Assembly (NCBI GenBank): GCA_026419775.2
Contig: JAOPGA020000958.1
Coordinates: 1 to 23,455 of the forward strand
Direction of reading: 5' to 3'
Length of the DNA stretch: 23,455 bases
From: Acrasis kona
Lineage: Eukaryota > Heterolobosea > Eutetramitea > Acrasida > Acrasidae
A program made the translations under genes and the position numbers. The notes beneath the pieces were generated by a model, which made no database searches, was not told the origin of the DNA, and worked only from the letters and a program-made list of their open reading frames with translations. This document shows, in pieces, positions 17,123 to 23,455 of this stretch (the first letter of the stretch is position 1; each line of letters opens with the position of its first letter).

Positions 17123-18558
17123 ATGTTCAGGAGTACACTTAAAACAACGTCCCTTGCAAGAAGTACCTTGGGAGGCTTCCAAAAAAGATTCCTGAATCTC
17201 CATGAGTACCAAAGCCAACAACTTTTTGCTCAAAACGGTATTGCCGTTCCAAAAGGTATTGTTGCCTCCACACCAGAAGAAGCCCAGAAAGCAGCAGAGT
17301 CAATCGAAAAAGGTATATTTTGAATTACATCTTCCTAACCTCCTTAAGACAACGCTGGTGGTGATTTCATCATAAAAGCTCAAGTGTTGGCTGGTGGTAG
17401 AGGTCTCGGTCACTTCACCAACGGTTTCCAAGGCGGTGTTCACAAAGCTTACAAGTAATATCATAACTCGTGTGTCATGTTTATATTTTTTTTCTAGGGC
17501 AACCGATGTACGCAACCTTGCTGAGAAAATGTTAGGGCAGGTATTAATTACCAAACAAACCGGAACAAAGGGCAAACCATGCAACAAGGTCTTTATTCAA
17601 GAAAGAGTATATGCAAGGCGCGAGTACTACTTTGCCATTCTATTGGATCGTGCGTCCTCATCTGCAGTTATGATTGGTAGCTCGCGCGGAGGTATGGCCA
17701 TCGAAGATGTCGCCAAAGAGTCACCAGAAGACATTTTCAAGGTATGCTTTTTTGTAAACAATCAGTCTGATTACATTTTAGGAAATTGTTGACTACAAGA
17801 CCGGACTACAAAGTTCACAAGTCGAGAACTTGGCAAAGAACATGGGTTTCTCTGGAAAGGCCTACACAGAGGCCGTAGAGCAAATGACCAAACTTTACAA
17901 GTTGTTCTCAGAGTCAGACGCAACCATGATTGAGATCAATCCAATGATCGAGACTCCACAGAGCCACGTCTTGTGCGCCGACGCAAAGGTCAACATTGAC
18001 GACAACGCCGACTACAAGCAAGATAAATTGTTCGATCTACGCGACGTGACACAAGAAGACGCGCGTGACATTCGCGCATCAAAAGCAGGATTGAACTACA
18101 TTGGTTTGGACGGAAACATTGGATGCATTGTAAACGGAGCAGGGTTGGCCATGGCCACCATGGACATTATCAAGTTGTATGGAGGTAGCCCAGCTAACTT
18201 TTTGGATGTCGGAGGAGGAGCCACTCAAGGTCAGATCAGCGAAGCGCTCAAAATTCTAAACGAAGATAAGCAAGTCACTGCCATCTTGGTCAACATTTTC
18301 GGAGGTATTGCAAGGTGCGACATGATTGCTTTGGGATTAATCAGCGCAGTCACAGAAATTAGTTTGAGCACTCCTCTAGTGGTTAGATTACAGGGAACTA
18401 ACGTCGACAAGGCAAAAGACATTTTGGAGAAGAGTGGAATTAGAGTGATTCCTGCCGATAATTTGGATGATGCAGCAGAGAAGGCTGTCAGAGTTGCTAA
18501 CATTGTGCAAGAAGCTCAAAAGATGAAGATGAAGGTTTCTTTCGAACTACCAATTTAA
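17123..18558 (+). CDS. SUCLA2: Succinyl-CoA ligase (ADP/GDP-forming) beta subunit, mitochondrial, four exons
   Basis: It catalyses the substrate-level phosphorylation step of the citric acid cycle with an alpha subunit not found in this window. Exons are 17123-17312, 17349-17454, 17498-17741 and 17782-18558. The introns are 36, 43 and 40 nt and the product is 438 aa, normal for the family. The first 25 or so residues are Arg/Ser/Thr-rich without acids ([19 protein letters not shown]), a mitochondrial presequence, followed directly by LNLHEYQS, the usual start of the mature ATP-grasp domain. Further family blocks are [29 protein letters not shown] near residue 290, [25 protein letters not shown] and VVRLQGTNV. 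An upstream in-frame extension from 17036 lacks an ATG, so the ATG at 17123 is chosen. Whether it prefers ATP or GTP cannot be settled by eye, so the symbol is provisional. Confidence 0.95.
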
Positions 18559-18723
18559 AGTCAATGGGTACACTGGGATTGTAACATTTTGAAATACAAC
18601 ACACATTTTGTTAATCATAATTGTTGGAGTCTTGTTGTTCACACACCCATCACTTTGGGTCAGTTACAAAAATACAATTACACACAAATTATTGATTTAT
18701 TGTTATGGTCCATGCAAGAACCT

Positions 18724-19722
18724 TTAACTGCTTGCATCGATAGATGTTCTGTTTTGTTTTGGTTGTTCTACAACTGTTGGTTCAGCAACAGCAGCAGTAC
18801 TTGAACCAGAAAACCATGATGGCGTGACACTAACTTTGAATGCCTCCCATAGCAACTGGCCAGCATCGTTTTGAGTATGAGGATCCATCATGACCGCACG
18901 TGCAAAACCTGTCGCCATGTTTTTGACGTGTTCGTCCGACAAAACTTGATTTGAAGTGTAAATGCCCAATTGCACAGCACTATCCTTGACGTATTGTCTT
19001 AATATTACCTCGGACAAGAGGTTAGTGACCAAGTCCAGAGTATGTGGATCAGAAATGACACTATTGCTGATGCATTTAACGGATTCGTGTGTTTCTGGGA
19101 GAGCTAAGGTGCGTTGTACCAAGCTACTGAGTTGTTCGAGCGTTCTCGGCTCGTTGAGAAGATACCACGCGACTTGTTCACGCGCCAAATTACTTACTTG
19201 TTCCTTAACGTACTGATCTTGAAGAACGCTCACAACTAGACCGCTAACTAGTTGTTTTGTATCATCTCTTTTAACTAACTGAGTCAGAAATGTAACGGCA
19301 AGATCTGATGTTTTTGGATCTTCCAATACCTGTTGAACAACATTTTTACTCAACTCACCGGCAGAGCTTTGAACATTTTCGCTGCTTAATGACTGGCTTG
19401 CCACATGAGCACCATGTTCGGTGAAAAAGTCCTTTATACTTCCACTAAATACTAACAGAACACAAATTGGTATGCACCAAAAAAAACTCCATCCTTTGAA
19501 TCTCATATTCTCCTCAATTGCACTGAGTTGCTTCGATAAATAAGTTATGGACGGATTTTGATTGAAATTAACACGGGGTTTTGGTTGCTCGGTCCCATCA
19601 GTTACGGTAGAGCTCTTCTTTGCTTCTTCCGATGGAGGGCTTTTTTTGTGCTTGTTGATATGATAAGAATTTAATGTGGAGCGTCGGAGTTGAACTAGTA
19701 CTCGATGTTTTCCTCTTAACAT
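18724..19722 (-). CDS. Unknown single-pass membrane protein with DP-x-T helical repeats, possibly mitochondrial
   Basis: The protein has 332 aa from the ATG at 19722. The frame extends six codons further but only to a TTG, and a TGA lies before that. The N-terminus is strongly basic (MLRGKHRVLVQLRRSTLNSY), which resembles a mitochondrial presequence. One hydrophobic segment follows near residues 77-95 (WSFFWCIPICVLLVF). The rest is helical and repetitive: E/D-P-x-T recurs four times (EDPKT, NEPRT, SDPHT, MDPHT), with intervening QYVKEQVSNLA and QYVKDSAVQLG units. The C-terminal 30 residues are disordered. A minus-strand AATAAA lies about 25 bases past the stop. It starts only 42 bp after the MEMO1 stop on the same strand. 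I do not recognise the family; an organelle-membrane scaffold is a guess. Confidence 0.7.
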   Translation of the reverse strand: MLRGKHRVLVQLRRSTLNSYHINKHKKSPPSEEAKKSSTVTDGTEQPKPRVNFNQNPSITYLSKQLSAIEENMRFKGWSFFWCIPICVLLVFSGSIKDFFTEHGAHVASQSLSSENVQSSAGELSKNVVQQVLEDPKTSDLAVTFLTQLVKRDDTKQLVSGLVVSVLQDQYVKEQVSNLAREQVAWYLLNEPRTLEQLSSLVQRTLALPETHESVKCISNSVISDPHTLDLVTNLLSEVILRQYVKDSAVQLGIYTSNQVLSDEHVKNMATGFARAVMMDPHTQNDAGQLLWEAFKVSVTPSWFSGSSTAAVAEPTVVEQPKQNRTSIDASS

Positions 19723-19764
19723 TCTAAATTTAACACTCAATCATGTATTTACAAAATAAAGATT

Positions 19765-20835
19765 TTATTCAATGTATAAAATACCAGATGCATAACTAAC
19801 GGACGAATCTTCCATATCCTCGCACTCCGAAGATTGAGAATAATCTACAAACTCCATTTTATGTTTTAATTCGCTCTTCTTGACACACTTTATATTTAAA
19901 CATGAAAACAAAAAAACAAAAGAAACATACATGCAAAAGAAGTAGAATTGGGTTCCGTCCACAAATAGTATTTTTAAATTTTTTCAAATAGGCCGTAAAT
20001 GTATCAGGGTCCAAGCTCTCTATGGCCTCCATTCCCAAACGATCCAAACTTTTGATTGATTCGTGGATCGCACCTTTTGTTTTATCATAATACTGGTAGG
20101 AGAATCTCTGTCCCCAATGACAAAAATCAGAAGAAATGACAAAAAAGTTTTCCTCGTCTTCAAGGTAGGGCCTCAGTAACTCTCCGTAAACATGTCCTTT
20201 ATTGTCGGGTAACTTTCATGTGAGTTTTAGAATGATTCGTGACGTTACCTGTCCAACCATGATCGGAACTACTTTGATGTGATTTACATCAAAAGTCTTG
20301 GCCACCCACGGCATGTGCATTTCCAAGGAATGTTCGTCCTCTTCCTCTTCGATGGTTAACTGCTTGAAGAGATCGGTTTTTGATAACTTGGATACGGTTT
20401 CGACATCAACTTGTAAATGTCCCAATGGAGTCTCGCATTTTGATGCCCTGCTAATTGCACACCCATTTAGGTAGACGTGATGAGATGGACCGAGGATAAA
20501 CACTCTTTTTCTATGTTTGTTTTATTGAAATGTAGTTAATGGTTTGCTTACATGCCAGTTGTGTTTATTGCCTTGTATGCGTAGGCACCAGTTGGTCCGC
20601 AGTATCTAAAACCAGCATGACTACGGAAATTACACAAAAGAATTAGAAAATATCTTACGGTCCAATGATTGCTCTTATGTGATTGTATTGATCAAGGTTT
20701 GCATTGCCCAGATACTTATCCAGCTCATCATTTAATTTCGTGGCTTTGAATAATCAAATCAATTTTGAAAATTAGTTACGTACAATTTCCAGTGTACCAA
20801 CTGCCAGCGTGTGTCGCCCTTCTGATCACCTTCAT
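19765..20835 (-). CDS. memo1: MEMO1-family protein, 287 aa, six exons
   Basis: Minus-strand exons are 20835-20784, 20743-20659, 20620-20552, 20510-20249, 20212-19931 and 19878-19765. The introns are 40, 38, 41, 36 and 52 nt, all GT-AG, with every junction in frame. The protein runs end to end with human MEMO1 (297 aa): RRATHAGSWYTG at the start, PHAGFRYCGPTGAYAY, FILGPSHHVYL, EDEHSLEMHMPW, SSDFCHWGQRFSYQYYD, ESLDPDTFTAYLKKF, NTICGRNP, then YSQSSE and DSSVSYASG at the end. H47, H79 and C240 occupy the places of the human H49/H81/C244 metal site. The family resembles extradiol dioxygenases but is not known to act as one. In animals it acts in cell motility signalling and copper/redox balance. 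The stop codon lies inside a minus-strand AATAAA (19764-19769). Confidence 0.95.
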
Positions 20836-20929
20836 AATTTCTATTTGATTCTTTTTATAATTTTGCTTTAGTTGATGTAAATCAACCCAAACCAAATTTT
20901 GTCGTTTATACTAACGGCACATTGTGGCC
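20836..20929. promoter_or_regulatory. Compact divergent promoter (MEMO1 / GPS2-like gene)
   Basis: Only 94 bp separate the two start codons, so both genes must share or overlap promoter elements. It is AT-rich, with no clear TATA box. The plus-strand frame could begin at a GTG (20924), but the ATG at 20930 is the credible start. Confidence 0.45.
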
Positions 20930-22312
20930 ATGGTCAACAAGCACAAGAACAGACCATCAATCGTTGCCTCCATCACACAGGGGCGTTCTTTACAAACACA
21001 CAATAATAATTTTGAGGACGGCTCAAACCCCACCACCGATACAATAAATGGAAACTTTGTTCCACGATGGCATCTGAACATACCAAAGGTTGATCCTATA
21101 ATGTTGGAAAAAATAATCGATGTTATGAGCGAAGGAAGGTATTGGAAAGTGTTCAAGAAGAAGGGCCTTAATAACAGTCTCTTCACATCACTTAATGGTG
21201 TTTCCACGAATGGTACGAAAGGATTTAAAAAAAAGCCCAAAAAGAGGCGGAGAGTGCTTGATGACGAAGACGAAGATGAACTACTACAAACACAACAACA
21301 GGAAGAATTCCTAACTATATTGTGTGAGATGGAACGCAAGAAGGAGGAATCATTCTGTCGTGAATTTTCAATAACTGAGGAGGAACTTTTAATGCTTGAT
21401 GCCGAAGTTGAACAGCAACAAAAAATCAACAAGGAGGAACGTGCTACCATTTGTGACGATTCACCTCAACCGTCATCTCAAGAATGCGTTGACGCCGCAG
21501 TAAACCAGGAGCTAGAGGTAGAGAAGCATCTGAGCGAACTTGAAGCAAAACTAACCGTACATGAAGAAGAAAAGAGAATGTTGTTTGTTCAGTTAAAGTC
21601 AATTATTGAGCGTGAAAAGACGGAACAATTGCGCCAAAGGCAGATCCAAGAAATGATGAGGCAGCAGCAACAACTAGCTCAGGTGCAACAATTGCAACAA
21701 TTTCACACAGAGCAGTTACAACAAACAGGTTTCGAGATGCAAACTCCGTCCACGTCGACGGCTCCCATGATACCTCCACCACCACCACCACTCACATCGG
21801 GTCACATTGTTGAAGACCCACGGACTCAACATTCATTACCACCTCCACCACCTCCAACGGATCATCGATACATTGAAACACCACTCGTAGAAAATGCTTC
21901 AAGTAATGTGGAACCAGTCACACCGCCATCATCAGAGCCAATCACACCATCTTCATCGTCTCGCGATCCATATCACCATCACAGTCAATCGCGTCCTCGT
22001 TCGCCTCATCACATTTATCAATCAAGAACTCCTTATCATCACAGCCAGCCTCCCCCTCCACATTATCAACCGCCACCTCCTCATGTCATGTATCACCAGA
22101 GTCATTCACATTATCACTCCAACGACTATTATGGAGACAATAGAGGGGATCCAATGTCGGACATGCATCACCACAACTCTTATACACAGCACTATAGACC
22201 ACCTCCAAATGCTTACCAGCAACCAAGAATGTTCAGGACTTCACATCATAATGGGATCCCACCTTACTCACATCGAGGATCAAAGAGAAGTAGGTACGGA
22301 AGGCATCCATGA
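20930..22312 (+). CDS. Coiled-coil, Gln/Pro/His-rich protein with a GPS2-like segment
   Basis: The protein has 460 aa in a single exon. Residues 35-75 (VPRWHLNIPKVDP, RYWKVFKKKG) are ordered but unrecognised. A strong nuclear signal follows (FKKKPKKRRRVLDDEDEDE, near 95-112). Residues about 120-260 are coiled coil. Within them VEKHLSELEAKL, EEEKRMLFVQLKSIIEREK (near 196-228) resembles the conserved core of GPS2, a subunit of the animal NCoR/SMRT corepressor, which reads LEEKL..LQEEKHQLFLQLK. A poly-Gln stretch, two poly-Pro runs (IPPPPPPLT, LPPPPPPT) and a His/Tyr/Pro-rich tail ending KRSRYGRHP follow. Homology to GPS2 is inference from one segment and could be coincidence of coiled-coil composition. 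The AATAAA at 22340 lies 28 bases after the stop. Confidence 0.75.
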   Translation: MVNKHKNRPSIVASITQGRSLQTHNNNFEDGSNPTTDTINGNFVPRWHLNIPKVDPIMLEKIIDVMSEGRYWKVFKKKGLNNSLFTSLNGVSTNGTKGFKKKPKKRRRVLDDEDEDELLQTQQQEEFLTILCEMERKKEESFCREFSITEEELLMLDAEVEQQQKINKEERATICDDSPQPSSQECVDAAVNQELEVEKHLSELEAKLTVHEEEKRMLFVQLKSIIEREKTEQLRQRQIQEMMRQQQQLAQVQQLQQFHTEQLQQTGFEMQTPSTSTAPMIPPPPPPLTSGHIVEDPRTQHSLPPPPPPTDHRYIETPLVENASSNVEPVTPPSSEPITPSSSSRDPYHHHSQSRPRSPHHIYQSRTPYHHSQPPPPHYQPPPPHVMYHQSHSHYHSNDYYGDNRGDPMSDMHHHNSYTQHYRPPPNAYQQPRMFRTSHHNGIPPYSHRGSKRSRYGRHP

Positions 22313-22448
22313 ATTTTTGCAAAAATATTGTACTAGGAAAATAAATCCAAAATATTGTAATTTATTTGTTTTTATACATATCACTCGGGGTCAAGTTCAA
22401 AACAGCGACACCGTTTCATAGATGATTACAAACAAGAGCGTTTAAAGT

Positions 22449-23189
22449 TTAATGTACATGTTTTGGTATTCTTGAGTGCTCTAGTTGTGATTGTTGCAGT
22501 CTCTGCATGTGGTCCCAATCTGTGGTTATATTTGTTGAAAATGATATAAAGAAGACGCAAAATGTTGGTTTTCTTGTTGTGGAGTCATATGACATCATTG
22601 CAGTGATCTGCGCTAATTTTGTTGATCCGTCTTTTTGTTTGAAACTTGCTGTCAAGTCGAACGTATCCAACTTGTTGATGACAGCGTCCACCATTAGGTT
22701 GAACACACGAACCTTGTCGTTGTCATCTATAACATCCTTAATTGTTTTTATACAAGTGTGTAAATCTTCCTCTTCGTAACCCAAAGTAGTTCTGAATGGA
22801 CTGTTCCAAGTGGCAACACGACCGCCATCCACCATTAGAAGTACGCCCACTCTGGAAGACAAATCTAAGCCCAGCAACGTTTTCGCGAATAGTGAAGTGT
22901 TTCTAGCCGTTTCCAAGATCTTGTTTTTGAGATTGATGTTTTGCATTTGTAACCACCGCAGTTCTACATCTTGGTCTGTTTTGATATGTTGTTCAGTGCT
23001 GTTCGTTGAAATAGAAGTTTGTTCGATCGTTGGGTGAGTTCTTAACTCATCATTAATGTATATTCGCTCCCTTTTAAAAGACGTATTGTACATATTATCG
23101 TTCGTCTCCTCTAATTTACGTTTCCTGCCAATTGAGTAGTTGAGATTGTTCACTTCGCCAATTGTGCTTGTGACTCGTTCTGTGTTCAT
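22449..23189 (-). CDS. PAS-domain protein, probable nuclear regulator
   Basis: The protein has 246 aa in a single exon. The N-terminal 75 residues are polar and disordered with basic patches (GRKRKLEE, FKRERIY). A short leucine-spaced helix follows at about 78-98 (LRWLQMQNINLKNKIL). Residues about 105-220 then read as a PAS fold: VGVLLMVDGGRVATWNSPF, a helical LGYEEEDLHTCIKTIKDVI, and a C-terminal sheet with FDLTASFKQKDGSTKLAQI and TFCVFFISFS. The tail TDWDHMQRLQQSQLEHSR is helical. There is no kinase, cyclase or clear DNA-binding domain, so dimerisation or ligand sensing as part of a larger complex is inferred. It is convergent with the GPS2-like gene (136 bp gap). Two TTGACGTTAAT copies lie upstream. 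Confidence 0.7.
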   Translation of the reverse strand: MNTERVTSTIGEVNNLNYSIGRKRKLEETNDNMYNTSFKRERIYINDELRTHPTIEQTSISTNSTEQHIKTDQDVELRWLQMQNINLKNKILETARNTSLFAKTLLGLDLSSRVGVLLMVDGGRVATWNSPFRTTLGYEEEDLHTCIKTIKDVIDDNDKVRVFNLMVDAVINKLDTFDLTASFKQKDGSTKLAQITAMMSYDSTTRKPTFCVFFISFSTNITTDWDHMQRLQQSQLEHSRIPKHVH

Positions 23190-23290
23190 TTTTGATTTTA
23201 TGTGAATCTACGAAGGTCTTTCTGAATCTTTTAATATTCCACAGGATGTAAAACAAGTAGTAATTTGGAGTCAAGATGAACGGAGATATG

Positions 23291-23325
23291 TTGACGTTAA
23301 TCTCAACCTTGAAATTGACGTTAAT
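23291..23325. repeat. Two direct copies of TTGACGTTAAT
   Basis: Copies lie at 23291-23301 and 23315-23325, 24 bp apart. Each holds TGACG, the half-site bound by many bZIP factors. They lie about 100-135 bp upstream of the PAS gene and also within a 17-codon plus-strand ORF (ATG at 23277). Confidence 0.35.
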
Positions 23326-23401
23326 TTAGTATATGTTACAATAAAAAGGGAAATCTCATAATAATGATGTTCCTTTGACTCTTCGGAGTTAAAACGGAGT
23401 G

Positions 23402-23455
23402 ATGGATTGTGGCCAATGGAAGACAACAAATGAGCTGTTCGATCAAAGTTTGTTG
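23402..23455 (+). CDS. Possible 5' end of a gene running off the window
   Basis: From ATG 23402 the frame (MDCGQWKTTNELFDQSLL) is open for 18 codons to the end of the window. It could be the first exon of a gene divergent from the PAS gene. Too little is visible to judge. Confidence 0.25.
   Translation, partial: MDCGQWKTTNELFDQSLL

Noticed and set aside
20911-21450. 179-codon minus-strand ORF opposite the GPS2-like gene
   Set aside because: Ser-rich antisense of an E/K/Q-coding stretch; no family features, and it would overlap the MEMO1 promoter side.
21894-22421. 175-codon plus-strand ORF overlapping the 3' half of the GPS2-like gene
   Set aside because: A frame-shifted reading of His/Pro-rich repeats; the main frame runs through with coherent composition.

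Overview
The window is nuclear DNA of a compact-genomed protist. The evidence is GT-AG introns that are nearly all 36-43 nt, very short intergenic gaps on alternating strands, AATAAA poly(A) signals touching or overlapping stop codons, a Pol III type tRNA gene, the standard code, and a mix of eukaryote-specific families (ZSWIM-type SWIM protein, tandem BRCT, LIMR/LMBR1 membrane protein, MEMO1, C2H2 fingers, PAS). A heterolobosean (Acrasis/Naegleria relative) or an amoebozoan is my best guess from style and families, but nothing in the window proves it. Two N bases (4 and 650) indicate a draft assembly. It is not bacterial, plasmid or viral, and I see no CRISPR array or insertion sequence.

Layout. 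1-787: end of a secreted, probably GPI-anchored Cys/Thr/Pro repeat protein (left-truncated). 1272-2125: two-exon beta-propeller protein. 2187-7160 (-): 1657-aa ZSWIM4/5/6/8-like SWIM zinc-finger protein. 7773-7855: tRNA-Asn with an enlarged D-loop, followed by about 1.1 kb without a clear gene. 8935-9675: three-finger C2H2 transcription factor. 9815-11432: LIMR-family membrane protein (4 exons). 11502-12592: tandem BRCT protein (6 exons). 12770-13459 (-): basic, Ser/Pro-rich nuclear-looking orphan. 14072-15325 (+) and 15345-16070 (-): two convergent, apparently paralogous 2-oxoglutarate/Fe(II) oxygenases whose stop codons are 19 nt apart. 16255-16898 (-): plant/bacterial-type soluble inorganic pyrophosphatase (3 exons, one GC-AG intron). 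17123-18558 (+): mitochondrial succinyl-CoA ligase beta subunit (4 exons). 18724-19722 (-): unknown single-pass membrane protein with DP-x-T repeats. 19765-20835 (-): MEMO1 (6 exons). 20930-22312 (+): coiled-coil/Pro-rich protein with a GPS2-like segment. 22449-23189 (-): PAS-domain protein. 23402 to the end: possible start of another gene.

How the genes relate. There is no operon. Metabolic housekeeping (pyrophosphatase and succinyl-CoA ligase, divergent from a 224-bp shared promoter) sits beside nuclear and regulatory genes (BRCT, orphan basic protein, 2OG oxygenases, C2H2, GPS2-like, PAS). Six genes could be rebuilt only by joining exons. The reconstructed lengths are 271, 499, 297, 189, 438 and 287 aa, and the five belonging to recognised families have the normal size or a plausible one. 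The most unusual items are the tRNA-Asn D-loop insertion, the paired 2OG oxygenases, the stop codons embedded in poly(A) signals, and the GC-AG intron.
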